Assembly (NCBI RefSeq): GCF_003340555.1
Contig: NZ_QPLJ01000011.1
Coordinates: forward strand, 62,001 to 126,000
DNA length: 64,000 bases
Source: Jannaschia formosa
GTDB taxonomy: Bacteria; Pseudomonadota; Alphaproteobacteria; Rhodobacterales; Rhodobacteraceae
Direction: 5' to 3'
In this document: positions 9,576 to 18,322 of the stretch, in pieces
Layout: each line of letters begins with the position of its first letter
How positions within the stretch are numbered: position 1 is the stretch's first letter
Translations under genes and position numbers: made by a program
The notes under the pieces: generated by a model
The model's input: only the letters and a program-made list of their open reading frames with translations
Database searches by the model: none
What the model was told of the DNA's origin: nothing

Positions 9576-10038
9576 TCCGCCGCCGGGGCCGGATCGGGTC
9601 CGAGGCGCGCGTCCTGGCCGCTGTCCAAGCGCGCGGCCGGGCGGGCAGAGGCGCGCGCATTTCGTCCTTTCTCCAGCCTTCGCAGCTTCCTTTTGGAATG
9701 GCGCCGTCACCATCGACCGGGTGCTGCTGGCCGCCGCCCTCCCGGGTTTGGGCCTCGCTATCATTGGCGTGGTCTCGGACGGGTCGAGAACCTCGCCCGC
9801 GACATCCAGGCGCAGCTCGACGTCGATCACGTGAACGCCTTCACCGACAAGTTGGCGGCCGCCTTAGCGGGCATGGCGGAAGGATCCGGGGCGCTGCCCG
9901 GCCCTTTCGCGCAGGCCCACCGGACGGGTAAAATGAAAGAAAAATCATAAGGAAAGCACAAGTTCCCGCCGGATTCCCGGCGCGGACTCACCCAAGGGCC
10001 GGGGCAGGTAGCGGTGCAGCGAAACGAAAGGAACCGCT
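9576..10038. other. Der-pilin intergenic region (463 bp)
   Basis: This region holds a decayed copy of the downstream pilin gene (about 9676-9855, listed separately). An A/T-rich tract at about 9931-9960 is the most likely promoter zone for the intact pilin gene. A short imperfect inverted repeat just after the der stop codon (GATCCG...CGGATC) may help end der transcription but is weak. Nothing else is seen. Confidence 0.5.
9676..9855 (+). pseudogene. Decayed tandem copy of the Flp-like pilin gene
   Basis: The conceptual peptide is FWNGAVTIDRVLLAAALP then GLGLAIIGVVSDG, continuing after a frame change as VENLARDIQAQLDVDHVNAFTD. It matches the intact neighbour (GAVTVDWVVLTAALVGLGL, VISSGMENLTDDINTQLN, TDHITDTF) along most of its length. 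The DNA also shares CGCAGCTTCCTT at the start of the similarity. At least two frame changes are needed: one where the codons for the Ala-Ala-Glu-Asp stretch are shortened (about 9693-9700), and a one-base loss near 9783/9784. No start codon with a ribosome binding site is evident. It is a relic of a tandem duplication rather than a working gene. Confidence 0.72.
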
Positions 10039-10245
10039 ATGACCGACCCGATCCTCAATGCCCGCAGCTTCCTTGCCGCCGAGGACGGCGCCGTGACCGT
10101 CGACTGGGTGGTGCTGACTGCCGCCCTGGTGGGCCTCGGCCTCGCCGTGATGGGCGTGATCTCCAGCGGGATGGAGAACCTGACCGACGACATCAACACC
10201 CAGCTCAACACCGACCACATCACTGACACCTTCGGCGACGGCTGA
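10039..10245 (+). CDS. Flp-like type IVb pilin, small
   Basis: A 68-residue single-helix protein. The leader MTDPILNARSFLAAEDG is followed by AVTVDWVVLTAALVGLGLAVMGVISSG and a short polar tail. Flp/Tad prepilins are cut after a glycine and carry Glu-Tyr/Phe at mature positions 5-6. Here cutting after Gly17 would place Asp at position 5 and Trp at 6, a conservative variant of that motif. AAAGGA precedes the ATG with good spacing. No tad secretion genes are in the window, so assembly machinery would be elsewhere. It could alternatively be a Rhodobacterales small membrane protein of unknown role. The degenerate copy upstream indicates past duplication. Confidence 0.65.
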   Translation: MTDPILNARSFLAAEDGAVTVDWVVLTAALVGLGLAVMGVISSGMENLTDDINTQLNTDHITDTFGDG

Positions 10246-10260
10246 CGCGGCGCGGCAACG

Positions 10261-10287
10261 GAGGCCGGGCGCTCGCCACCCGGCCTC
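10261..10287. terminator. Bidirectional stem-loop between pilin gene and grxD
   Basis: A perfect 9-bp inverted repeat, GAGGCCGGG...CCCGGCCTC with a 9-base loop, lies between the convergent pilin gene (ends 10245) and grxD (ends 10295). There is no long T-tract, as is common in high-G+C genomes. It could stop transcription from both sides. Confidence 0.6.
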
Positions 10288-10294
10288 TTCGGGT

Positions 10295-10657
10295 TCAGGC
10301 GTTGGCTTCGCGGATCTTGTCGGCGGCCGCCTTGTCGAAGGCCACGCCCTTCTCGGCCAGCATCGCGTCGAGCTCGCCCGACAGCGTCATCTCGGTGACG
10401 ATGTCACAGCCGCCCACGAACTCTCCTTTGACGTAGAGCTGGGGGATGGTCGGCCAGTCGGAGTAGTCCTTGATGCCCTGGCGGATCGCGTCGTCGGCCA
10501 GGACGTTCACGTCCGAGTAGTCGACCGCCATGTAGTTCAGCACCCCCGCCACGCGGCTGGAGAAGCCGCATTGCGGCATCGCCTTGGTGCCCTTCATGAA
10601 CAGCACCACGTCGTGGGCCTTCACCAGTTCCTCGATCTGCGTCTTGGCGTCGGTCAT
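10295..10657 (-). CDS. grxD: Monothiol CGFS glutaredoxin (Grx4/GrxD type)
   Basis: A monothiol glutaredoxin of 120 residues that binds and transfers [2Fe-2S] clusters with glutathione. The active-site CGFS (Cys30) sits in [15 protein letters not shown]. The [19 protein letters not shown] segment carries the TIPQ cis-proline and GGCD glutathione-binding motifs. It is transcribed after bolA and a small membrane protein gene (10-bp gap), matching the known BolA-CGFS glutaredoxin partnership in iron sensing and Fe-S trafficking in the cytosol. Confidence 0.95.
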   Translation of the reverse strand: MTDAKTQIEELVKAHDVVLFMKGTKAMPQCGFSSRVAGVLNYMAVDYSDVNVLADDAIRQGIKDYSDWPTIPQLYVKGEFVGGCDIVTEMTLSGELDAMLAEKGVAFDKAAADKIREANA

Positions 10658-10667
10658 TGTCCGTCTC

Positions 10668-10919
10668 CTATCGCCTGCGGCGCGGCACGAAGCTGCGCGC
10701 GTATTCCTGTGGGTCGCGGGGCACGCGGCTGGTCAGCTGGTTGCCGCCGCCGACGCCCGACGAATAGTCTGATTCGATCTCGATATAGCCCTTGCCCGGC
10801 TCGATCCCGCGCGGGCGGCCACCATCCTCTTGCCGGGCTTCGCGCCGCAGGATCCAGACGGCCCGTGCCACGAGCAGGGCGATGATCGCCGCCGCGAGCC
10901 AAGCCGAGAGCGCCGTCAT
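10668..10919 (-). CDS. Small membrane protein between bolA and grxD, function unknown
   Basis: An 83-residue protein with one N-terminal transmembrane helix (about residues 5-24, [21 protein letters not shown]). A cytosolic, polar, low-complexity tail follows ([22 protein letters not shown]) and ends in RRRR. The start overlaps the bolA stop by 4 bases and its stop is 10 bp from the grxD start, so all three are co-transcribed. No domain was recognised. The tight operon suggests a role tied to BolA/glutaredoxin iron handling, which is inference only. Confidence 0.75.
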   Translation of the reverse strand: MTALSAWLAAAIIALLVARAVWILRREARQEDGGRPRGIEPGKGYIEIESDYSSGVGGGNQLTSRVPRDPQEYARSFVPRRRR

Positions 10920-11152
10920 TCCGGCGCCCGCGTCGTCAGGGCCAAGGCGTGCAGCTCGCCCGAGGGTCCGTCCATCGCGCCCTGGAGCGCGGCATAGACG
11001 GCGCGCTGCTGCGCGACCCGCGACTGGCCCTTGAACGAGGGATCCACGACCATCGCCGCCATGTGCACCCCGTCCTCGCCCGATACCTCGATCTGCGCGT
11101 CCGGGAAGGCGGCGCGCAGCAGGGCCTCGATCTCGTGGGCTTGCATCGGCAT
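10916..11152 (-). CDS. bolA: BolA family protein
   Basis: A 78-residue BolA/IbaG-type protein that forms [2Fe-2S] heterodimers with monothiol glutaredoxins. Features are an N-terminal helix (MPMQAHEIEALLRAAFPDA), then VSGEDGVHMAAMVVDPSFKGQSRVAQQ, which contains the conserved F-K-G-x-S/R-x-x-x-Q/H region before the helix AVYAALQGAM. His in GVHM is the likely ligand region. The ATG at 11152 was chosen because upstream codons look non-coding; an ATG at 11146 is possible. First gene of the bolA-small ORF-grxD operon. Confidence 0.9.
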   Translation of the reverse strand: MPMQAHEIEALLRAAFPDAQIEVSGEDGVHMAAMVVDPSFKGQSRVAQQRAVYAALQGAMDGPSGELHALALTTRAPE

Positions 11153-11236
11153 GGGCGGCGGTCCTCTTGCGTGGCTCCCCCCGTATCTAGGCAAGCGGAG
11201 CGGTCAGTGCCAGTCCCCAGAACGCCGTCCGGCGCC

Positions 11237-12975
11237 TCAGGCCAGCTCCACCGCCAGACGTTCGACCGACAAGACGATGTCGTTGAGGTCGTTGTCGAAG
11301 AGCGGGTCGTCTTCCAGGTGCTCCTCCATGCCGATCGCCAGACCGGGCAGGGGGGTGGCCCCGAACGCCGCGTGGGAGCGTCCATCGGCGTTCAGCCCCT
11401 CCTCCGCGGAGTGGATGATGACGCCGGAGACGATCTCTCCGCCGACCTCGGCGAAGATCGCGCTGCCATCGTCGAGATCCGCCCGCTCCCCCGCCGCGTC
11501 CACGAAGTAAAGCTGTCGACATCGTCCAGCGCGCTCTCCTCGTCCGGTCGCATCACGAAGATGCCGATGCTCTCGCCCCGCCCGACATCGTCGATCAGGA
11601 AGAGGCTGCCGAACGCCTCGACCGCATCCGCCGTCAGGATGCGGGCGTCCGAGATCGCGCCCGTCTCATCGTAGGTGTAATACCCGAGGACGGTGCCGTC
11701 CTCCGTCGTCGTCGATACCTTCCGCAGCGTCAGCTCGAAATCGGCATGGCCGTCCCCGCGCAGGTATTCCTCAGTCGTTCTGGTGCCGGACCAGCGATTC
11801 TGTTCCTGGTCGCGGCCGTCCGTCGGGAGGTCCGGAACGAAGCCGACATAGGTTCCGTTGCGCGCCGTGGCCGTCAGCATCGAGCCGGCTCCATACTCGT
11901 ATGTCGAAAACTGCCCGTCTCGAACGCCGTCGCCGTCGATATCGACGCCCCAGCCTGAGAGCCCAAAAAAGAAGCCGAACGTCCAAACGACATTCTCCTG
12001 CCCGAAGCTGACACCTTTGAAGACCAGCACATCGTCGAAGTTCATGTAGATTTCGTCGAAGAAATGTTCCTCCGGCGTTCCGACGATCGTGGTCACGCTC
12101 CCGTCAGTCCATGACAGGATCCGGTCTCCGCCAAGTCCCGGAAAAACGAAATCCTGGCCGGCCCCAGGCTCTATCCGGTCGGGGTTGTCCGTTCCGAAGA
12201 GGGTGTCGCTTGCAGGCGTTCCGAGGATCGGCGGTGCGGAGGTGAGGATGACCTCCTGCCCCGGCAGGTTACTGGTCACGCGGTCCGCTTCGAAGGTAAA
12301 GGCGAGGACGCCCGCGTCCGGCAGATCCCGTCGGCCTGCCGCAGTCTCCGTGCCCGGGATATTGAAGAAGGGGCCGCCGCGGTCGCCGAAGGTGAACCCG
12401 GCGGCGCCGCCGCCGAAGGGGTCGTCCGAGTAGAAACTTGCGTCGTAGTCGAGCCCGTCTGTGGCCCACCGGACCTCCTCGTACCGGTACTCCACCCTGA
12501 AATCGCCCGGCGCCGCACCGGGTTCGTCCGAAACGTCCAGGAAGCGCAGCTGGTAGGCGTTCTTCGGGTAGTTGTCGTAATGGGCCGGTCCGACATCGTC
12601 ATATGTCACGGTGAACGCGCCCCCATCCGGGTCCAGATCCCACCCGATCTGTCCCGATCCGGTCGACGTCCCGCCCGGCGTGGGAGGCGCCTCGGAGATC
12701 CGGAACCTGGGATCGTGCTCCGCCCAATAGAGGTAGAACCCGGCTGGATCGGATGGGTCTATCCGCTCCCCGCCGGGATAGCCCGAATAGTTCTCGGTCA
12801 GCAGAACGTGGCCCTCGGGCGTGACGTAGACGGTATCGTAGGCCTCGCTGAACATCCGGAGGCCGTTGGGGAAGACGGAGGTTATATCGACCGCCTCTCC
12901 GCCTCGGAAGGACGATATCAGCCGGTCTTCACCGAACCCGCGGGGGCCGCCGAGGCCGTCGATCAAATCTGTCAT
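11237..12975 (-). pseudogene. Secreted Ca-binding-type protein with DUF4114-like end, broken by one frameshift
   Basis: The frame starting at ATG 12975 (AGGA 7 bases upstream) encodes an extracellular-looking protein. The N-terminal part (FGEDRLISSFRGGEAVDITS, then FRVEYRYEEVRWATDG) resembles NIDO-type domains. The middle has an RTX-like patch (GTPASDTLFGTDNPDRIEPG). The sense then moves to another frame near 11509-11511, where an AAA run on the plus strand seems one base short. Restoring one base gives DSFYFVDAAGERADLDDG and runs on to 11237 through LNADGRSHAAF and DPLFDNDLNDIVLSVE, a DUF4114-like acidic finish. Without repair the product has a scrambled tail. The break may be a real mutation or a sequencing error. 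No signal peptide is evident, fitting type I secretion. G+C is lower than in the housekeeping neighbours. Confidence 0.72.
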
Positions 12976-13076
12976 GGCGATGTTCCTGTCTTGCACCGGC
13001 AGCCGGAAATACGCGCTGCCTCATCAAGCTGACGGCAACTCGGAACCCGTCGTCAACCTCCGGAGCGGACGGGGCC

Positions 13077-15251
13077 TCAGCCGAACGCCGCCTCGAACGC
13101 CCCGCGATAGAGTTTCGACAGCTCCGCCAGAGGCGCCTGCGTCCCGCCCAGCTTCACGAGATTGCCGCCGAACTGGCCTACCATCGTCAGCGGCACGTCC
13201 GCCTTCCCGGCGGCGACCATCAGCGCCTCGGCGCAGTCGAAGGTGCAGGCCAGCAGGTAGCGGCCCTGGTCCTCACCGAAAAGCGCCTCGGCGCCCTTGA
13301 CGTCCAGGGCGACGCCAAGGCCCTGCGCCTCGGCCAGGGTGAAGGCCGCATAGGCCAGCCCCCCGTCGGAGATGTCGGTGCAGGCGGTGATCCAGGCGGC
13401 GTTGGCCAGCACGAACTCGCCATGCGCCCGCTCCGCGGCCAGGTCGACCGGCGGCGCGTCGCCCTCGGAGCGGCCCAGAAGCTCGGCCAGGAGGGCCGAC
13501 TGGCCCAGATGCGTGCCGCTGCCGCCCAGTTCCAGCGCAAGCATTCCGGGCTGGACGACGCCGCGGATGCGGTCCTCCAGCCTCTCGATCAGGCCGACGC
13601 CGCCGATGGTGGGGGTGGGGTGGATCCCGGTCCCGTCGGTCTCGTTGTAGAGCGAGACGTTGCCCGACACGATCGGCATGTCGAGCGCGCGGCAGGCCTC
13701 GCCGATGCCTTCCAGCGCGCGCACGAACTGGCCCATGATCCGGGGCTTCTCGGGATTGCCGAAGTTCAGGTTGTCGGTCGCGGCGAGCGGACGGGCGCCC
13801 TTGGCCACAAGGTTGCGATAGGCCTCGGCCACGGCCTGCCGGCCGCCTTCCAGCGGATTGGCGGTGACGTAGCGCGGGGTGACGTCCGAGGTGAAGGCGA
13901 GGCCCTTCTCCGTCCCGTGGACCCGGATGACCCCCGCGTCGAGCCCGGGCAGCACGACCGTGTCGGCCATTACCTGCGTGTCGTACTGTTCGATCACCCA
14001 GTCCCGGGCGCAGTAGTTGACCGAGCCGATCAAGGCACGCAGCCCCTCCATCGCGTCCACGGCGGGCAGATCGCCCAAGGGCGCCGGGGGCGGGCTGTCC
14101 TCCCACGGGCGGTCGTATTCCGGTGCGCTGCTGGCCAGCGTCGAGAGCGGCAGGTCGGCCTTGGTCTCGCCGCCATGAATGACCACGAAGCGGTCCTCGG
14201 CGATCGTCTCCCCCACGACCGCGAAGTCGAGATCCCATTTCTCGAAGACGGCGCGGGCCTCGGCCTCCTTCGCGGGGTCGAGGACCATCAGCATCCGCTC
14301 CTGGCTCTCCGACAGCATCATCTCGTAGGCGGTCATGTTCGTCTCGCGCACCGGCACCGCGTCGAGATCGAGCCGGATGCCGAGCCCGCCCTTGTCGCCC
14401 ATCTCGACCGCCGAGCAGGTCAGCCCCGCCGCGCCCATGTCCTGGATCGAGACGACGGCGCCGGTTGCCATCAGTTCCAGGCAGGCCTCCATCAGGCGCT
14501 TCTCGGTGAAAGGGTCGCCGACCTGCACGGTGGGGCGCTTTTCCTCGATGGTGTCGTCGAACTCCGCGCTGGCCATGGTCGCGCCGCCGACCCCGTCGCG
14601 CCCCGTCTTCGCGCCGAGATAGACGACCGGCCGCCCCACGCCCGAGGCGGCGGAGTAGAAGATCGAATCGGCGTCCGCGATGCCCGCCGCGAAGGCGTTG
14701 ACGAGGCAGTTGCCGTCATAGCTGTGGTGGAACCGCACCTCGCCCCCCACCGTGGGCACGCCGAAACAGTTGCCGTAGCCGCCGACCCCCTCGACCACGC
14801 CGTGGACGAGCTGGCGGGTCTTCGGATGCTCCGGCCGCCCGAAGCTCAGCGCGTTCATCGCCGCCACGGGCCGCGCGCCCATGGTGAAGACGTCCCGCAG
14901 GATGCCGCCAACGCCGGTCGCCGCGCCCTGATAGGGCTCGATATAGGAGGGGTGGTTGTGGCTCTCCATCTTGAAAACCACTGCCAGTTTCCTGCCATCG
15001 GGCCCGTCGCCGATATCGACCACGCCCGCGTTCTCGCCCGGCCCGCAGATGACCTGCGGCCCCGTCGTGGGCAGCTTCCTCAGGTGGATCTTCGACGACT
15101 TGTAGGAGCAGTGCTCGTTCCACATCGCCGAGAAGATGCCGAGCTCGGTGAAGCTGGGCTCCCGCTCCAGGATCTCGAGGATGCGCTGGTACTCGTCGGG
15201 CTTCAGCCCGTGGGCCGCGACCAGGTCGGGAGTGATGGCGGGGTCGGACAT
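13077..15251 (-). CDS. purL: Phosphoribosylformylglycinamidine synthase, large subunit PurL
   Basis: Catalyses the ATP-dependent conversion of FGAR to FGAM in purine synthesis, using ammonia delivered by PurQ within a PurL-PurS-PurQ complex. The 724-residue length is that of the small, Bacillus-type PurL. Motifs include [15 protein letters not shown] at the N-terminus, [40 protein letters not shown] and the second AIRS-like half ([19 protein letters not shown]). purS and purQ lie far away at 36.1 and 46.2 kb on the other strand, so the complex is encoded by three separate loci. Confidence 0.97.
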   Translation of the reverse strand: MSDPAITPDLVAAHGLKPDEYQRILEILEREPSFTELGIFSAMWNEHCSYKSSKIHLRKLPTTGPQVICGPGENAGVVDIGDGPDGRKLAVVFKMESHNHPSYIEPYQGAATGVGGILRDVFTMGARPVAAMNALSFGRPEHPKTRQLVHGVVEGVGGYGNCFGVPTVGGEVRFHHSYDGNCLVNAFAAGIADADSIFYSAASGVGRPVVYLGAKTGRDGVGGATMASAEFDDTIEEKRPTVQVGDPFTEKRLMEACLELMATGAVVSIQDMGAAGLTCSAVEMGDKGGLGIRLDLDAVPVRETNMTAYEMMLSESQERMLMVLDPAKEAEARAVFEKWDLDFAVVGETIAEDRFVVIHGGETKADLPLSTLASSAPEYDRPWEDSPPPAPLGDLPAVDAMEGLRALIGSVNYCARDWVIEQYDTQVMADTVVLPGLDAGVIRVHGTEKGLAFTSDVTPRYVTANPLEGGRQAVAEAYRNLVAKGARPLAATDNLNFGNPEKPRIMGQFVRALEGIGEACRALDMPIVSGNVSLYNETDGTGIHPTPTIGGVGLIERLEDRIRGVVQPGMLALELGGSGTHLGQSALLAELLGRSEGDAPPVDLAAERAHGEFVLANAAWITACTDISDGGLAYAAFTLAEAQGLGVALDVKGAEALFGEDQGRYLLACTFDCAEALMVAAGKADVPLTMVGQFGGNLVKLGGTQAPLAELSKLYRGAFEAAFG

Positions 15252-15312
15252 GGGCGCGGTCTCCGGCGGTGCGGATATTCCTTAACCAGCCCCGCGCCGG
15301 AGGCAAAGGCCC

Positions 15313-15639
15313 CTAGCTGCCGCCGATCGGCAGGCGCATGCGGTCGGCCAGCGTATCCGAAGCCTCGGCCAGCCGCAGGGAGCCGTCGGGCGCGCGGCGC
15401 AGGCCCTCGACGATCAGCGCAGAGGTCCGCGCCTCCAGCGCGGCGTCGAGCATCACGATGCAGACGAAGCCACCCTCGGGCGCGGGCCGCGTCGCGACCA
15501 GCCGGCCCAGCGGGATCGCGTCCGCCGTCAGGACCGGCTCGCCGATCAGCGCCTCAGCCTCGTCGAAGCTGAGCGGGACATGCTCCGCCGCCGCCGGGAC
15601 GGCGGCGCAGAGGGCGAGGCCGAGCAGGAAGGCGCGCAT
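15313..15639 (-). CDS. Small exported protein, PRC-barrel-like
   Basis: A 108-residue protein with a cleavable signal peptide (MRAFLLGLALCAAVPAAA, cut before Glu). The mature part, IGEPVLTADAIPLGRLVATRPAPEGG, resembles the start of a PRC-barrel beta domain (G-x-x-V-x-x-x-x-x-x-x-G-x-V). It is likely periplasmic. It lies between purL and the DUF1638 gene on the same strand, with gaps of about 60-75 bp. No enzymatic motif is seen; the family call is tentative. Confidence 0.65.
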   Translation of the reverse strand: MRAFLLGLALCAAVPAAAEHVPLSFDEAEALIGEPVLTADAIPLGRLVATRPAPEGGFVCIVMLDAALEARTSALIVEGLRRAPDGSLRLAEASDTLADRMRLPIGGS

Positions 15640-15712
15640 GTCGATGTCCTTTTGAGGTGACGCTAGGGTAGACCCTGAGGGCCTTCTGTCAAACAGTCAT
15701 GACACCTTCGGC

Positions 15713-16306
15713 CTAAAGATCGGACAGCACCGGCAGCAATTCGCCATAGCCCGTGAACCGCCTCTCGAAGCCGAGGCCGAGCGTCGCCGCCGCGCGCTCG
15801 GCCCGGGCGGTCAGGTCGGGGTCGTCGGTCTGCGCCAGGTAGACCAGCGTCTCGTAATGGCCGAAATAGGCGTCCCGCAGCTCCGGGTGACGGTCGAGGC
15901 CAAGGGGGCGCGTGACGAAGGCGTCGAACTGGCGGGCGAGGAAGTCGGTCAGGTAGAAGGCGGTGATCTCGTCGCGGGCGGCGAAGCGCACGTTCCCGTC
16001 GAAGAAGGCATAGCAATGCGGACCCTCGAGCATCTCTACCCCGTGGCGCGCGCAGACGCGCGCCAGCTCGCCGCCGGTCCCGCAATCGGCATAAGCCACG
16101 AAGACGCGCCCGTAGCGGTCGCGTGCCTCGGCCAGCGCGGCGTCGACGGCGGGCGCGATGCGCTCGGGGTGGTTGTGCAGGATCGCCGGCAGGCAGTGCA
16201 GGTCGACATGGTCCAGACCGGAGAGCCGCCGGATGGCCTCGATCTCGCGGGCGAGCGCGCCGCAGGCGAGGACGAGGACCCTCTCGGGATTTTTTTCTTC
16301 GGTCAA
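15713..16306 (-). CDS. DUF1638 protein, probable split methionine synthase accessory factor
   Basis: A 197-residue cytosolic protein with the DUF1638 signature near its N-terminus (VLACGALAREI, then LHCLPAILHNHPERI) plus FVAYADCGTGG and HCYAFF. DUF1638 genes in Rhodobacterales have been linked to the split, cobalamin-dependent methionine synthase and its reactivation. The corrinoid protein (28.6 kb) and homocysteine methyltransferase (31.7 kb) of this window fit that picture. The start is TTG at 16306: GGAGGA lies 6 bases upstream and the protein then reads LTEEKNPERVLVLACG. More upstream frames have no site. Two conserved cysteines (in ACG and DCG) could bind metal. Confidence 0.82.
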   Translation of the reverse strand: MTEEKNPERVLVLACGALAREIEAIRRLSGLDHVDLHCLPAILHNHPERIAPAVDAALAEARDRYGRVFVAYADCGTGGELARVCARHGVEMLEGPHCYAFFDGNVRFAARDEITAFYLTDFLARQFDAFVTRPLGLDRHPELRDAYFGHYETLVYLAQTDDPDLTARAERAAATLGLGFERRFTGYGELLPVLSDL

Positions 16307-16381
16307 TGAAACTCCTCCGGGGACGGGTCGTGTCTTAGGGCACCTGCGCAAGGAAGTCTGCGCTCCAAAGGGAGATTATCA
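16307..16381. promoter_or_regulatory. Divergent promoter gap between DUF1638 and CHRD/RTX genes
   Basis: These 75 bp must hold the start signals of both diverging genes. GGAGGAGT (minus strand) serves the DUF1638 TTG start, and AAGGGAG (plus strand) serves the CHRD/RTX start. No clear palindrome is present. Confidence 0.45.
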
Positions 16382-17464
16382 ATGGCTCATCTCGGATCCT
16401 CGTTCACGTCCTACGAGGCGTTTCTCGGGCTGGCAGACGCCGTCTACGGGGTCAACCTGACCGCGCTGAACAACTCTGGCGTCGAGGGCACGGCACTGGT
16501 CGCGGTCAGCTTTTCGGACGACGTGCCCTATCTCAACGTGTCGCTCTCGGCCTACAACCTCACGCCGAATGTCGCTCACATTCAGCACATCCACGGACTC
16601 GTCGATCCCGAGACCGGGGAGGCGCTGGACTCGACCACTCCGACGCTGGCGTCGGACGCGGACCGGGACGGCTTCGTCGAGGTGCTGGAAGGCGTGCCCT
16701 CCTATGGCGATGTGCTGCTGTCGCTGCTCGGCGGCGACGGGCTGATGCCCACCGCGAACGAGTTCGGCACATCGGCCTTCATCCAGAACTATGACCTGAC
16801 CGACGTCAGCCAGTTCCTGAGCCCCGTCACCGGCGTTCAGTACAGCGCGCTCGACCTGCTGCCCGCGACCTCACGCGAGATCGTCGTCCACGGGCTCGAC
16901 GTGGCGCCCGAATACGGCGCGGGCACCGAGGGCGAGGTGAACGGCATGCAGGACGGCTACGTCCCGATCCTGCCGGCGGCAGCTGGCGAGATCGAGGTGA
17001 TGAGCGACGCCGCCATCGACGTGTTGCTGGCCACGCAACGCGCCCGCGCGAGCGAGAGCTTCACCGGGACCGTCATCGCCGACGAGATCCGCGGCGGTGC
17101 CGGGGACGACATGATCAACGGCGGCGACGGAGACGACATGCTGTTCGGCGAGGGCGACAACGACATGATCATGGGCGGCGCCGGTGCCGACACGATCACG
17201 GGCGGGTCCGAAGACGACATGCTGTCTGGCGGCGCCGGGGCGGACGTTTTCGTCTACAAGACGCTGGCCGACGGCGCCGACATGATCACCGATTTCGTAG
17301 ACGGCGAGGACATGGTGGACCTCAGCGGGATCGACGGCCTGCGCGGCTCGATGGTCTCGATCGAGGACGTTGATTCGGGCGCGATGGTGATGATCGGCGA
17401 TACCTCGATCCTGTTCCTCGGCGTCGAGGCGTCGGAGCTGTCGCGCGCCGACGCGATCCTCTGA
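16382..17464 (+). CDS. Secreted CHRD-domain protein with RTX calcium-binding repeats
   Basis: A 360-residue protein without a signal peptide. Residues about 20-190 look like a CHRD (chordin-type) domain, with paired segments containing HIQHIHG and REIVVHGLD. Residues about 230-300 hold RTX nonapeptide repeats (GGAGDDMINGGDGDDMLFGE and following GG-x-G-x-D-x units) that fold on binding extracellular calcium. The C-terminal 60 residues (VFVYKTLADGADMITDF...) are the usual flank and carry an uncleaved type I secretion signal. No type I exporter is in the window. A role in the surface layer or matrix is plausible. AAGGGAG precedes the ATG. Confidence 0.85.
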   Translation: MAHLGSSFTSYEAFLGLADAVYGVNLTALNNSGVEGTALVAVSFSDDVPYLNVSLSAYNLTPNVAHIQHIHGLVDPETGEALDSTTPTLASDADRDGFVEVLEGVPSYGDVLLSLLGGDGLMPTANEFGTSAFIQNYDLTDVSQFLSPVTGVQYSALDLLPATSREIVVHGLDVAPEYGAGTEGEVNGMQDGYVPILPAAAGEIEVMSDAAIDVLLATQRARASESFTGTVIADEIRGGAGDDMINGGDGDDMLFGEGDNDMIMGGAGADTITGGSEDDMLSGGAGADVFVYKTLADGADMITDFVDGEDMVDLSGIDGLRGSMVSIEDVDSGAMVMIGDTSILFLGVEASELSRADAIL

Positions 17465-17682
17465 CGACGTCGCGTCCCGGGGCGGTGCGCCGCCCCGGAA
17501 TCCCGGCGGCCACGGCTGACCGCCACATCCGTCCATGTCATGGCCGGGCTTCGATCCGGCTGTCCATCGACTCCCTCTCGCCGAGTTCCGAGCGGTGGAT
17601 CGTCAGGCCATGTCTTGCGATGACGGACCGGCCGGCTTCGAGATGTCCCGAGATGCCTCAGTGCCTCCGCCGAGGTCGCGCG

Positions 17683-18006
17683 TCAGCGCAGCTTGACCGC
17701 CGTGCCGTAGGCCACGACCTCGGAGGCGGCATGGGTGATCGTCGATGTCTCCAGTCGCAGCCCGACCACGGCGTCTGCGCCCAGCAGCCGCGCCTCGGCG
17801 GCCATGCGGTCCAGGGCCTGCTCCCGCGCGCCGGTCAGAAGCGCCGCGTACTCCTTGACCTCGCCTCCGACGAGGTTACGCAGCGCGGCCACGATGTCCG
17901 ATCCGACATGCTTCGAGCGCACCGTCGAGCCCTTCACAAGGCCCAGCGTCTGCACCACCTCGCGCCCCGCGACGCCCTCGGTCGTGGTCATGATCAGGTC
18001 CGGCAT
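17683..18006 (-). CDS. YbjQ/UPF0145 family protein
   Basis: A 107-residue member of the YbjQ (UPF0145, DUF74) family of pentameric cytosolic proteins, sometimes called heavy-metal-binding without firm evidence. Recognisable segments are TTTEGVAGREVVQTLGLVKGSTVRSKHVGSDI, the EYAALLTGAREQALDRM helix and the closing GADAVVGLRLETSTI...EVVAYGTAV. It follows the small membrane protein gene with a 2-bp gap and is therefore co-transcribed with it. Function unknown. Confidence 0.93.
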   Translation of the reverse strand: MPDLIMTTTEGVAGREVVQTLGLVKGSTVRSKHVGSDIVAALRNLVGGEVKEYAALLTGAREQALDRMAAEARLLGADAVVGLRLETSTITHAASEVVAYGTAVKLR

Positions 18007-18008
18007 CG

Positions 18009-18221
18009 TCACTTCATCCGGTCGTAATGGTCGTCCTCGGCATTGCCGAGCCGGTCCGCGATCACGCGCCAGCCGACGAAGGCCGCCAGCGCGGCGGGGA
18101 TCAGCATGAGCCAGCCGAGCGGCATCGCCGTCGCCGAGGCGACCAGCGCGCCGAGCCAGACCGTCGCCAGGGCGGCGGCCAGCACGATGACGATGAGGAG
18201 GACGAAGCGATCGAGTGGCAT
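18009..18221 (-). CDS. Small two-helix membrane protein upstream of ybjQ-like gene
   Basis: A 70-residue protein with two hydrophobic segments (about residues 5-28 and 33-52) and a charged C-terminus (RVIADRLGNAEDDHYDRMK). It is two bases from the YbjQ-like gene, so the pair is a unit, and it diverges from the LysE-type exporter gene. No family was recognised. The short length and codon use match the neighbours, so it is probably real. Confidence 0.72.
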   Translation of the reverse strand: MPLDRFVLLIVIVLAAALATVWLGALVASATAMPLGWLMLIPAALAAFVGWRVIADRLGNAEDDHYDRMK

Positions 18222-18322
18222 GGGACACCTTTCCTTGGGCCCAATATGGGCAGCGCGCGGCCCGTTGCCAATCGCCGGCGCGACGGTATCGTGAACGTCG
18301 CCCTAAGCCCGGAACCCCGCCG

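Noticed and set aside
17096-17250. Direct-repeat DNA that could be mistaken for a CRISPR or tandem-repeat array
   Set aside because: The periodicity is the 27-base coding of RTX nonapeptides within the secreted protein gene.
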